64,000 nucleotides of DNA from JAMXLO01 sp963832895 (GTDB taxonomy: Bacteria > Pseudomonadota > Alphaproteobacteria > Acetobacterales > Acetobacteraceae). A program made the translations under genes and the position numbers. Positions 1 to 8,813 of the stretch are shown here, piece after piece. The notes under the pieces are model-generated. The model ran no database searches. It saw only the letters and a list, made by a program, of their open reading frames with translations, and was not told the DNA's origin. Numbering within the stretch: the first letter of the stretch is position 1; each line of letters begins with the position of its first letter. The stretch spans positions 1-64,000 of the forward strand of contig CAWHVQ010000018.1 of assembly GCA_963832895.1 (NCBI GenBank), given 5' to 3'.

Positions 1-280
1 TCCACGCATGCCGGTCGAGACGAGTCGGAAGAATTCGACCTGTTGAGGGTTTAGCTGCTGACTGGACATAGGTGCATCCGCCGCTCATGTTCTGTTCACG
101 CAATCAACCGCCTTGCTGGGCAATCGTCAACCGAAACGTGAGACGCTCAAGAGAGTCGTCAATCGCTCAGAATGGAGATCACCCGCGGAGCGTCATACCC
201 GCGGTGATCACACTTGGTGAGCGCAACTGCACCAGCCCGATGGACTTGACCGGCCTGGGCTCTTGCAATGAGCTTGTTTG
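1..280. other. Leader region without a recognisable gene
   Basis: Short overlapping open frames occur on both strands but none resembles a known family and none has a good ribosome binding site. The segment is probably the upstream region of the amidase gene or the tail of an intergenic stretch that starts outside the window. Confidence 0.5.
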
Positions 281-1687
281 ATGAGCCAGACACCGCAGCG
301 TCGACCCTATATCAGCCGCAGCGCTCGGTTCGCCAGCAGCGCCGACTCCCCAGTAAAAGTGCTGGAGGAATGCCTTGCGGATGTTGACCAGCGGGAGGCC
401 GCCGTCGGCGCCTTCACCGTGATCGACGCGCAGGCGGCCCACGCCGCAGCGGAAGCCTCGGCCAAACGCTGGCGGGCCAACACACCGCTCTCGGCAATCG
501 ATGGCATGCCAGTCGGTGTGAAGGACATGATCGACACGGCGGACATGATCACGGGCATGGGCTCGCCGCTGTTCGATGGCTACCGCCCACGCTTCGACGC
601 AGCCAGCGTTCAGGGGTTGCGCGAAGCTGGAGCGGTCATCCTCGGCAAGACCGTCACGACGGAATTCGCCTCATCCCACCCTCGGGGGACGCGCAATCCC
701 TGGGACCAGACACGCACGCCAGGTGGCAGCAGCAGCGGATCGGCGGCTGCGGTCGGCTGCGGCATGCTGTGCGGCGGCCTGGGCACGCAGGTGGTTGGCT
801 CTATCCTGCGGCCCGCGGGCTTCTGCGGCGCCTATGGATTCAAGCCCTCGGCGGGCGGGATCAATCGCGGTGGTAGCCTCGACTATCTGAGCCAGAGCGT
901 CACCGGCACGATCGCCGCAAGCCTCGCGGATGTCTGGGCGATGGCTCGCGCGGTGGCCGATCGGGTGGGTGGCGATCCGGGCTATCCCGGCCTGACCGGT
1001 CCGCTGACCCTTCCGCCACCGCGGCGCCCGACACGGCTCGCTCTGTTGCGCACCACCGGATGGCCGATCCTGGCGGCGCCCGCACGCGCCTCGCTGGAGG
1101 CAGCGCTGGATCACCTGTGTGCTGCCGACGTGATCGTGCTGACACCGGAGGACTGCGACGCGCTCGCCGCCGTGGAAGCTGCGACGGCCGAGGCGCAGCA
1201 GATCACCCTGGGCATCAATGCCTGGGAGTGGCGCTGGCCGCTCGGTAGCTTTGTGGCAGGCGATGCCTCGGTGCTGAGCCCGAGCGCGATCGAGCGGCAT
1301 GCGCGATCGCAGGCGATGACGCAGGCGGAGTATGTGGCGCTGCTGAGCCGGCGTGAGGCGGCGCGGGCCGCCTATGCGGCGCTGGCAGGACAGGTCGATG
1401 CGGTGGTCAGCGTCACCGCCCCTGGGGCCGCGCCGGTTGGCTTGGAGACCACAGGCAACCCCATCTTTGTCGTGCCAGGCTCCATGCTAGGGGCTCCGGG
1501 CGTCAGCCTGCCAGTGCTGAACGATGACGGCCTACCGCTCGGGCTGCAGGTGCTAGGCTTTCCGCAAGACGATGCGGGCCTGTTCGCGGTGGCCGGCTGG
1601 ATCGAGGATGTGCTGCGCGTGCAAGCCCTGGAGCGGCCTACCGGTATCGCGGCCCTCTCGGGTGAACCCCGACACCTTGGAAAGTAG
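281..1687 (+). CDS. Amidase signature family hydrolase
   Basis: Predicted cytoplasmic amidase hydrolysing a carboxamide to acid and ammonia. The amidase signature is visible: catalytic Lys near residue 81 (PVGVKD), the Gly/Ser loop GGSSSGS near 148-154 holding the cis-Ser, and the nucleophile Ser near 174 in GTQVVGSILRPAG, followed by FCGAYGFKP. Most family members have GTDTGGS at the nucleophile; here the Asp is Gln. At about 468 residues the length is normal. ATG at 281 is preferred over the adjacent TTG at 278. The stop lies two bases before the monooxygenase start, so the two are an operon. The substrate cannot be read from sequence; the neighbours suggest a nitrogen-containing organic compound. 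Confidence 0.9.
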   Translation: MSQTPQRRPYISRSARFASSADSPVKVLEECLADVDQREAAVGAFTVIDAQAAHAAAEASAKRWRANTPLSAIDGMPVGVKDMIDTADMITGMGSPLFDGYRPRFDAASVQGLREAGAVILGKTVTTEFASSHPRGTRNPWDQTRTPGGSSSGSAAAVGCGMLCGGLGTQVVGSILRPAGFCGAYGFKPSAGGINRGGSLDYLSQSVTGTIAASLADVWAMARAVADRVGGDPGYPGLTGPLTLPPPRRPTRLALLRTTGWPILAAPARASLEAALDHLCAADVIVLTPEDCDALAAVEAATAEAQQITLGINAWEWRWPLGSFVAGDASVLSPSAIERHARSQAMTQAEYVALLSRREAARAAYAALAGQVDAVVSVTAPGAAPVGLETTGNPIFVVPGSMLGAPGVSLPVLNDDGLPLGLQVLGFPQDDAGLFAVAGWIEDVLRVQALERPTGIAALSGEPRHLGK

Positions 1688-1689
1688 TC

Positions 1690-2790
1690 ATGCCTGTTCG
1701 CGTCATCGGTATGATCGGTGTCACACCGCCAGCACACAGCTCGACCCTGCTCGTCATAGAGGGTGCGATCTCGCCGTCGTTTATCGCGGACTTTGCCCAG
1801 GCCCACGAGGCCGCAGGGTTCGATATGGTGCTCATTGGTTATACCTCGTCATCGGCGGAGGGCTTCCTCGTGGCGATGCACGCGGCCGCCCGCACCGAAC
1901 GACTGTCCTATCTGGTTGCTCATCGACCCGGGTTCGTGGCGCCCACCCTGTTCGCGCGTAAGGTCGCGACCTTTGACCACCTGACCGGCGGCCGTCTCGC
2001 ACTGCACGTGATCACCGGTAAGACTGATGCCGAACAGGAAGGTGACGGCGACTTCACCGGCAAGGCCGAGCGTTATCAACGCGCGCAGGAGTACCTGCAC
2101 CTGCTGAAGCGAACCTGGGCGTCGGACGGCCCCTTCGACTTCGAGGGTCGGTTCTATCAGGTGCGCGGCGCGCACTCGGATGTACGCCCACTGCAAACGC
2201 CGCATCCACTGATCATGTTCGGCGGCGCCTCCGATGGGGCACTGGAGATGGGGGCAGCCGAATGCGACGTGTTCGCCATCTATGCCGAGCCGCGTTCGAC
2301 GACCGCCGAGCGTATCACCGATTTCCGGGCACGCGCTGCCAGGCACGGGCGCCAGGTTGGCTTCAACATGTCCGTCCGGCCCATCATCGCCACCACGGAA
2401 GGCGCGGCCTGGGACAAGGCGAAGCGTATCCTGGACGGCATGACAGGTGAGTTGGGATGGGCTCGGCACGAGAGCGAGGTCCGGGCACCGGTCGACAATG
2501 CAGGTCGGCGGCAGTTCGCCCTGGCCCAGGAAAAGGACGTGCACGACGAGCGACTGTGGATGGGCATCACCAAGGCGACCGGTGCGCTTGGTAACACGTC
2601 ATCTCTGGTGGGCACCGCTGAACAGGTGGCTGATTCGCTGCTCGCCTATTATCGTATTGGCGTCACGTCGTTTTTGATACGTGGCTTTGATCCGGTCAGC
2701 GACACCATCGAGTTCGGCCGCGAGCTGATCCCGCGCCTCAAGCACGGGGCGCTTGAGATCGATAACGAGCAGCCCACTGACCCCGGTTGA
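1690..2790 (+). CDS. LLM-class flavin-dependent monooxygenase, SsuD-like
   Basis: About 366 residues with the bacterial luciferase-like fold typical of alkanesulfonate monooxygenases. Recognisable blocks are the N-terminal barrel strand, VAHRPGFVAPTLFARK, the TGGRLALHVITG segment and the C-terminal GTAEQVADSLLAYYRIGV block. The family uses reduced FMN supplied by a partner reductase and O2 to cleave C-S or C-N bonds or hydroxylate a substrate. No reductase gene is next to it. It starts two bases after the amidase stop and is followed by two amidohydrolases. This suggests an oxidative ring-opening or desulfonation step before amide hydrolysis, which is inference. Confidence 0.88.
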   Translation: MPVRVIGMIGVTPPAHSSTLLVIEGAISPSFIADFAQAHEAAGFDMVLIGYTSSSAEGFLVAMHAAARTERLSYLVAHRPGFVAPTLFARKVATFDHLTGGRLALHVITGKTDAEQEGDGDFTGKAERYQRAQEYLHLLKRTWASDGPFDFEGRFYQVRGAHSDVRPLQTPHPLIMFGGASDGALEMGAAECDVFAIYAEPRSTTAERITDFRARAARHGRQVGFNMSVRPIIATTEGAAWDKAKRILDGMTGELGWARHESEVRAPVDNAGRRQFALAQEKDVHDERLWMGITKATGALGNTSSLVGTAEQVADSLLAYYRIGVTSFLIRGFDPVSDTIEFGRELIPRLKHGALEIDNEQPTDPG

Positions 2791-3183
2791 TGTCGCAAAA
2801 GGAAGCAGTTCGGCGGGGCAGACCCATACCCGAGGGCCGTGCTGTAGAAGCTGGTAAAAGCTGGACTGAAACCGTACGGAGCGATGCGTCCGTTACTGGC
2901 AGTCGCCGACCGGCACCGCGTGAGCGCTCCACCACCACGGTCCCAGGGTACGCGGCTGGACACGGAAGGTCCGTGTGGGAGATGTTTCTCTGGCTGGTTC
3001 ACCGGACGCCTTGACATGTCGGTCTTCAAAAAGAGCGAGGAATTGCAGAGGCGCGCCGCCAGTCTGAAGGGGACCATTAGGCGCTGCAGCGTTTGCGCCC
3101 AGGAGAACCGCGAGGGATACAATTCGGCTCGATGATGCGCATGGCGGGGGCATTGGCTGGCCCGCATGGATGGGAAATAGGTG
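2791..3183. other. Intergenic gap inside the catabolic cluster
   Basis: A stretch of roughly 390 bases between two genes of the same strand. No convincing gene, tRNA or terminator is visible. It may carry a second promoter for the amidohydrolase pair or be a site where sequence was lost or gained. Confidence 0.4.
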
Positions 3184-4362
3184 ATGGCGGCTGATCTGCT
3201 TGTCCGCAACGTTCGTCCACTTGGAGGCGATCTCGCGGATATCGTGATATTGGCAGGGAACATTGCTGGGGGACCGGCGCCGAGCGGCGTGCCTGTTCTG
3301 GAAGGTGACGGACGCATCGCGCTGCCGGGTCTGGTGGAGGCCCACACCCATCTCGACAAATCGCTGCTGGGCCTGCCGTGGTACCAAAACGAGGTGGGGC
3401 CTCAGTTGACCGACAAGATCGAGAACGAGCGCAAGGTTCGCAAGTCGCTGCCGATCGATCCGCGGCGGCAATCCGAGCTTCAGGCGCGCCTTTCAGTTTC
3501 GCATGGCACCACGTTCATTCGGAGCCACGTGGACGTGGACACGGAGTGCGGCGTGTCCGGCATTGAGGGTGTTCTGGCGACGCGGGAGGCGCTTGCCGAC
3601 ATTGTCGATATCGACCTCGTCGCGTTTCCGCAGAGCGGGATGTTGGTACGACCCGGCACGGTGGAACTGCTGGAACAGGCGCTGCGGCTTGGCGCCGAGA
3701 CAGTGGGTGGGCTCGACCCGTGCGCGATCGATCGCGACCCGAAGGGCCACGTCGATACGGTGTTTCGCCTGGCCGAAAAGTTCGGGCGCGGCGTGGATAT
3801 CCATCTGCACGAACCCGGCGAGATGGGCGCATTCTCGATGGAGTTGATCATCGAGCGCACGATCGCCCTCGGAATGCAGGGAAAGGTGATCGTCAGCCAC
3901 GCATTCTGCCTGGGTATGCCGGACTCAACGATGGTGGATCCGCTGATCGCCGCGCTGGCGGAGGCGCGGATCGCGATCATGACTACCGCTTCGGCCTCGC
4001 GGACCGTGCCGCCATTGAAGCGCCTTGTGCAGGCTGGCGTGGTGGTGTGCGCGGGATCAGACGGTATCCACGACACCTGGGGACCGTACGGCAATGCAGA
4101 CATGTTGGAGCGGGCGATGTTCGTAGGCCAGCGCTACAACCTGCGGCGGGACGACGAGCTAGTCCTGGCGCTCGATGTGGTCACGACTGGCGGCGCGCAA
4201 GCATTGGGGCTGAAGGGCTATGGGCTGGCCCAAGGGTGCAACGGTGATCTGGTGCTAGTGGAGGCCGAGACCATCGCCGAGGCGGTTGCACAACGGCCGG
4301 GACGGCGCACGGTGGTGAAGCGAGGCCGTACGGTGGCCCGCGATGGCGTGACCTTGCCCTGA
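3184..4362 (+). CDS. Amidohydrolase, cytosine deaminase/AtzC-like
   Basis: Metal-dependent amidohydrolase of about 392 residues, related to cytosine deaminase and N-isopropylammelide hydrolase. The HxH metal motif is in LVEAHTHLDKS, a second histidine cluster in DIHLHEPGEMG, another ligand region in VIVSHAFCLG, and the terminal acid in CAGSDGIHDTWGP. These enzymes deaminate or hydrolyse nitrogen heterocycles. GTG at 3181 is an alternative start directly before the ATG. The stop overlaps the next start by one base (TGATG), which implies translational coupling to the following amidohydrolase. Confidence 0.85.
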   Translation: MAADLLVRNVRPLGGDLADIVILAGNIAGGPAPSGVPVLEGDGRIALPGLVEAHTHLDKSLLGLPWYQNEVGPQLTDKIENERKVRKSLPIDPRRQSELQARLSVSHGTTFIRSHVDVDTECGVSGIEGVLATREALADIVDIDLVAFPQSGMLVRPGTVELLEQALRLGAETVGGLDPCAIDRDPKGHVDTVFRLAEKFGRGVDIHLHEPGEMGAFSMELIIERTIALGMQGKVIVSHAFCLGMPDSTMVDPLIAALAEARIAIMTTASASRTVPPLKRLVQAGVVVCAGSDGIHDTWGPYGNADMLERAMFVGQRYNLRRDDELVLALDVVTTGGAQALGLKGYGLAQGCNGDLVLVEAETIAEAVAQRPGRRTVVKRGRTVARDGVTLP

Positions 4363-5816
4363 TGCGTGGCCGCCGCACGAAGCTGTCGGCCCGCTGGGTG
4401 GTGGGCCACCGCGACGCGCGGCACTGTCTGCTGCGCAATGGCGAGGTGGTGTTCGAGGGAGACCGGGTGGTGTTCGTCGGACACGGCTTTCCCGGTGAAG
4501 TGGAGGAACGGCGCGACTACGGCATAGCGTTGATCGCACCTGGGTTTGTCGACCTCGACGCACTGGGTGATCTCGACACCACGGTTCTTGGTTTTGACAA
4601 CCAGCCGGCCTGGCGCAAGGGCCGGGTTTGGCCGCGCAGCTACGTCGAGCGCGGGCCATACGAGATGTGTTCGCCCGAGGAACTAGCATTTCAGAAGCGC
4701 TATGCCTTTGCCCAGTTGCTGCTGAACGGCATCACGAGGGCCTTGCCGATCGCCTCACTGTTCTATCGGGAATGGGGCGAAACGACCGCCGAGTTCAGCG
4801 CTGCCGCCACCGCGGCAGGCGAGTTGGGGCTGCGTGTGTATCTCGGCCCGGCCGATCGCAGCGGCGGCCTGGTCGTGGAGGACGACGAACGTATCGTGCC
4901 GGTATTCGACGAGGCGCGGGGCTTGCGTGGGCTGGAGGAGGCCATTGCGTTCTGCCAGGCATACGAAGGGACGCAGGAAGGGCTGGTGCGCACGATGTTG
5001 GCGCCCGATCGCATCGAGACCTGCACGCCGGAACTGCTGCGGCGAACGGCTGATGCCGGCCGCTCGTTGGATGTTCCGGTTCGGCTGCATTGCTGCCAGT
5101 CCCGGTTGGAAGTCGACATGGTGCTACAACGCTACGGCATGAGCCCGCCAGAGTGGCTGGCTTCCCTGGGCTTTCTGTCGCCGCGCTCGCTGTTGCCGCA
5201 TGGCACCTGGGTGTCCGGCTCACGCGGCATGCCCCAGACCGGCTGCGACCTTGAGATCATTCGCGATGCGGGTGCGACGATCGTGCATTGGTGTCGGCGC
5301 GCGGCGGTCGGGCATTGAATAGCTTTGCGCGTTGCCGAGCCACGGGCGTGCGGTTGGGCATGGGCACCGACACGTGGCCGCCGGACATGCTGCTGAACCT
5401 GCAATTGGGCCTGATGCTCTGCCGGGTTGTGGAGGGAGACCCGGGTGCGGTGCGCGCTGAGGATCTGTGCGACGATCGGTGGTGCCGATGCGGTGGGCCG
5501 TTCCGACCTCGGCCGCCTGCAACCGGGCGCCGCCGCCGACATGGTCGTATTCGACGTTGGGGATGACTACATCGGCCGGTCGCTCGACCCGATCCAGTCC
5601 CTGATGGTGGGCGCCGGCCGTCGCGTGATGAGCGTGTTCGTGGCAGGGCGGGTTGTGATGGAGAACGGGCTGATCCCGGGGTTCGACGTGAAGGCGGCGC
5701 ATGCACAGGCTCAGTTGCAATTCGATGGTCTGGTTCGCCGCTATCCCGACCGCACCTGGGGGCACCCACCGGTCGAAGCAATATTCTCCTCCACCTATCA
5801 GGTCATAAGCGACTGA
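4362..5816 (+). pseudogene. Second amidohydrolase (chlorohydrolase family), two frameshifts
   Basis: The frame from 4362 is intact to the end of ATIVH (5288), moves to another frame for VSARGGRALNSF through about 5475, then returns to the first frame at GGADAVGRSDLGRLQPG and ends at 5816. Read through, it is a normal-length protein (about 485 residues) of the TrzN/AtzB-like amidohydrolase group. The usual N-terminal HxH is replaced by VDLDALGDLDTT, while RLHCCQ, LPHGTW and MGTDTWPPDM are present. A single base is missing near 5290 and a compensating change lies near 5480. Either the gene is dead or these are sequencing indels. It is coupled to the upstream amidohydrolase. Confidence 0.8.
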
Positions 5817-5874
5817 CCAATGATGCCAATTGTAGACCGCGCTGGTTGACCTGGCCGCCGTCGAAGCGCCCGGG

Positions 5875-5958
5875 GCGGTTGTTCCTGGCCCGTCTCGCCG
5901 TCGCTCGAATGCAGACGTTCGGCCAAGTGCGGCGGTAGGCGCTCAATGTCTGCTCCGG
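5875..5958 (+). repeat. Dispersed 85-bp repeat, copy A
   Basis: One of three similar copies in the window (others near 18286 and 25109). The shared core reads like gctcgaatgcagacgttcg followed by a g/t-rich stretch and ctcaatgtctg. It abuts the left end of the first IS91-family element. Relative to the IS, its orientation is opposite to that of copy B, so it is not simply part of the IS. Confidence 0.7.
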
Positions 5959-6095
5959 GTGGAAGAACGAACCCGCTTCGCGGGAGGAGAGCTGGGTATC
6001 GATGAGCGAGTAGACACGCAGCTGATGCACATCGATTGAGCGCGGCCCGGTGCGGGCTGAGCGTTTCGGCTCCTTCAACCGAGAGGAGCCGACCG

Positions 6096-7004
6096 ATGGA
6101 TGAGACTATCCGCACCGCTGCAATCAGCCCACTACGCCAGCGTCTGATCGACGATATGAACATGCGCCGGTTCTCGCGGGCGACACAGCACAGCTACGTT
6201 CGCGATGTGGGGCGCTTTGCAACGTTCCTGGGGCGCTCACCTGATACGGCGACGGTGGACGACGTGCGTCGCTTCCAGATCGAGCAGCGTGATGCCGGCG
6301 TGCCGACGCCGACCATGAACAGCATCGTCTCGGCGTTGCGCTTCTTCTTCACGCACACGATCGACCGGCCTGATCTGGCCCGCAAGCTGATCCGGGTGGC
6401 AGATCCGCGCAACCTGCCCATGGTGCTGAGCCGAGACGAGGTCGCGCGACTACTCAACGCGACCACCTGCCTCAAGCATCAGGCAGCCCTCTCGGTTGCC
6501 TATGGCGCTGGCCTGCGTGTGGCGGAGGTCGCGGCGCTCAAGGTGACCGATGTCGACAGCGAACGCATGTTGCTCAGGGTCGAGCGTGGCAAAGGTGGCC
6601 GGTATCGCAATGCGATACTCCCGGCAGATCTGCTGACCTTGCTGCGCGAGTGGTGGAAGGTTGGTCGGCAACAGGGCGTGATGCACGCACGAGGCTGGTT
6701 GTTCCCGGGTCAACATACGACGAAGCCAATCAGCACGCGGCACCTGCATCGCATCGTCGTCGAGGCAGCGCAGGCGGCGGAGATCACCAAGCGGGTCGGC
6801 CCGCATACGCTTCGGCACAGCTTCGCGACCCATCTGCTGGAAGACGGCGTCGATATCCGCGTGATCCAGGCCCTGCTCGGTCACAGCAAGCTCGAGACAA
6901 CTGCGCTCTACACCAAGGTCGCCACGCGCACGGTGCGGGCCGTGATAAGCCCGCTCGACAAGCTGGGGATTGTTGCCCCGAGCGAGGCGCACCCCGCCGC
7001 CTGA
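6096..7004 (+). CDS. Tyrosine recombinase of IS91-type element
   Basis: Phage-integrase-family recombinase of 302 residues. A SAM-like N-terminal DNA-binding domain (residues about 15-100) precedes the catalytic domain, where Arg in YGAGLRVAEVAAL, the HxxR motif in PHTLRHSFATHL, LLGHSKLETT and the Tyr of ALYTKV are all present. ATG at 6096 follows a clear gagaggag ribosome binding site; an earlier in-frame start lacks one. The transposase frame begins almost at its stop. Its exact role in IS91 transposition is not established; it may resolve or integrate the circular form. The copy looks intact. Confidence 0.92.
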   Translation: MDETIRTAAISPLRQRLIDDMNMRRFSRATQHSYVRDVGRFATFLGRSPDTATVDDVRRFQIEQRDAGVPTPTMNSIVSALRFFFTHTIDRPDLARKLIRVADPRNLPMVLSRDEVARLLNATTCLKHQAALSVAYGAGLRVAEVAALKVTDVDSERMLLRVERGKGGRYRNAILPADLLTLLREWWKVGRQQGVMHARGWLFPGQHTTKPISTRHLHRIVVEAAQAAEITKRVGPHTLRHSFATHLLEDGVDIRVIQALLGHSKLETTALYTKVATRTVRAVISPLDKLGIVAPSEAHPAA

Positions 7005-7008
7005 GGCG

Positions 7009-8118
7009 GTGCGCACCTCGCTCGAGGTCGCCGATATCTTCCGTGCTGCTGGTCCCGCTTACCGGGCCACCCATGCCGGGCACCTGAGCCTTCAGCATCT
7101 CAAGGTTATGTCGGCGATCGAGCATTGCCGCACCGCGGCCCTGGGCGGTCATGTCGAGGCTTGCGAAGACTGCGGCCATTGGCGGATCGCCTACAACAGC
7201 TGCCGCAACCGGCACTGCCCCAAATGCCAGGGCGCCGCCGCGCGCACCTGGCTGGCCGAACGTGAGGCCGACCTGCTGCCGGTCGGATATTTCCACGTCG
7301 TCTTCACCCTGCCGACCGAGGTCGCCGACATCGCGCTCCACAACAAGGCGGCGGTCTATGACCTGCTGTTCCACGCAGCGGCCGAGACGATGCTGACGAT
7401 CGCCGCCGATCCCCGACACCTGGGGGCACGCATCGGCATCACCGCCGTGCTCCATACTTGGGGATCGGCACTGACGCACCACCCGCATGTGCACATGATT
7501 GTGCCGGGCGGCGGCATCGCACTCGATGGCCAGCGCTGGATCTCCTCGCGACCGGCGTTTCTCCTGCCGGTGCGCGTCCTCGGCAAGTTGTTTCGTCGCC
7601 TGTTCCTCACCAGATTGATCGCACTCCACGACGCCGGCAGGCTTGCTTTCTTCGGCAGCCTCGCGCCGCTCGCTGACCGGCGCGCCTTCTTGCGCCACCT
7701 CTCGCCGTCCCGCCATCAACGCTGGGTGGTCTACGCCAAGCCGCCCTTCGCTGGGCCCGAAGCCGTGCTCGCCTATCTCTCGCGCTATACTCATCGCGTC
7801 GCCATCTCCAACCGGCGGCTGCTTGCCTTCGACGCGGCAGGCGTCACCTTCCGCTACAAGGATTATCGCCGCGATGGCGCGGACCGCCAGCGCGTCATGA
7901 CGCTCGGCACCGACGAGTTCATCCGCCGCTTCCTGCTCCACCTTCTGCCACGCGGGTTCCACCGCATTCGTCACTACGGCCTGCTCTCTGCTTCGGCGCG
8001 CAAGGCCAGCCTCGCACGTGCCCGCGAACTCCTCGCCGTCGCACCGCCGAGCGATGACGACATGCCGAAAGAGCCGAGCGATGTCCGCCCATCCTGCCCA
8101 TGCTGTGGGGACACATGA
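7009..8118 (+). CDS. IS91-family HUH transposase, C-terminal frameshift
   Basis: Rolling-circle type transposase. A Cys-rich zinc-binding segment (CEDCG and CRNRHCPKCQ) lies near residues 45-70, the HUH motif in HHPHVHMIVPGG, and the catalytic Tyr region in YLSRYTHRVAISNRRL. The GTG at 7009 matches the start of the second copy at 17326. The frame stops at CPCCGDT, but restoring one G in the run at 8107-8110 gives CPCCGGHMIIIETFE and continues to about 8199, matching the usual C-terminus. The frame is thus either slightly truncated or miscalled in a homopolymer. Catalytic parts are complete. Confidence 0.9.
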   Translation: MRTSLEVADIFRAAGPAYRATHAGHLSLQHLKVMSAIEHCRTAALGGHVEACEDCGHWRIAYNSCRNRHCPKCQGAAARTWLAEREADLLPVGYFHVVFTLPTEVADIALHNKAAVYDLLFHAAAETMLTIAADPRHLGARIGITAVLHTWGSALTHHPHVHMIVPGGGIALDGQRWISSRPAFLLPVRVLGKLFRRLFLTRLIALHDAGRLAFFGSLAPLADRRAFLRHLSPSRHQRWVVYAKPPFAGPEAVLAYLSRYTHRVAISNRRLLAFDAAGVTFRYKDYRRDGADRQRVMTLGTDEFIRRFLLHLLPRGFHRIRHYGLLSASARKASLARARELLAVAPPSDDDMPKEPSDVRPSCPCCGDT

Positions 8119-8199
8119 TCATCATCGAGACGTTCGAGCGCTGGAGTCACCCCAGGGCGCCCCCGCATCGGCCAAGCCCAACCGGGAGGACTCCTTCGT

Positions 8200-8813
8200 G
8201 ACCCGGCACCGACTGCACCACCCTCGGGCCGCAGCAACAATGCTTCGGCTGATGGCCCATCTTGTGCCCGATGTCGGCAATTGCGATCCGATGGTTTGCT
8301 TCGACCATCACTCCAGCACGAGAAACCGCCGCGCCGTGCACCAATACCGCAACGAAGCTGCTCGACAGACATGCAACGGCGACGGTCGAACCGCTCTCCG
8401 CACCAAAAATCACATTCCCCATAGACCAGTGCCCGTTTGCCGCGGGTTCGTTCATCCGCGACTTTCGTACGCCGCCGGCGCCCGAAACTCTTCAGGCTTT
8501 CTGCCAGTCCGCTTGCAGGCCAGGAAGTGTAGAGAACGGACATTCAGCTCAAGGCCAGGTCTGGCCGGCAGCAGAATGGCAGGTTTCGGCGGCCGATATG
8601 TGAAACCGGACATATAGGCGGAAATCTCTGCCAACCGCTTCCGACCCTGAGCTGCCATTTGCTGCCAGTCGGTGCGCTCCTCTTTCAGGTCACGACCGAG
8701 CGGTTTTCAGGTCACGACCGAGCGGTCCGTTGAAAGTTCGGGCGGCAGAGTTGTGCGCGGCGCCAACGATTGGCAGCATATCTGGCGCTGTGGGAGGAAG
8801 GAGCACAAACATC
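8200..8813. other. IS flank and degenerate repeat region
   Basis: No gene is supported. At 8527-8620 there is sequence of a degenerate intergenic repeat type (gaacggacatt, ctggccggcagcagaatggc, gaaaccggacatat). Shortly after comes a direct duplication of about 20 bases containing tcaggtcacgaccgagcgg (8686-8726). The last part holds the GGGAGGAAGG ribosome binding site of the lactonase gene. Confidence 0.55.
8561..8592 (+). repeat. Degenerate repeat flanking lactonase gene, left copy
   Basis: A 32-base segment beginning ctggccggcagcagaatggc resembles the segment at 10008-10039 at about 25 positions. The lactonase gene sits between the two direct copies. Confidence 0.55.

Larger units (their letters stand above)
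5961..8199 (+). mobile_element. IS91-family element with tyrosine recombinase, copy 1
   Basis: The left limit is set by where similarity to the inverted copy at 16611-18256 begins, just before a small hairpin at 5972-5984 (CCCGC-TTC-GCGGG). The element holds a site-specific recombinase followed by an HUH transposase. Such two-gene IS91 relatives are established in alphaproteobacteria. The right limit is only the end of the transposase reading frame after repairing a one-base deletion; the true end was not identified. Confidence 0.8.

Noticed and set aside
6970..7008. Upstream ATG-type start for the IS91 transposase
   Set aside because: It would overlap the recombinase gene; the GTG at 7009 is the start conserved in the second copy.
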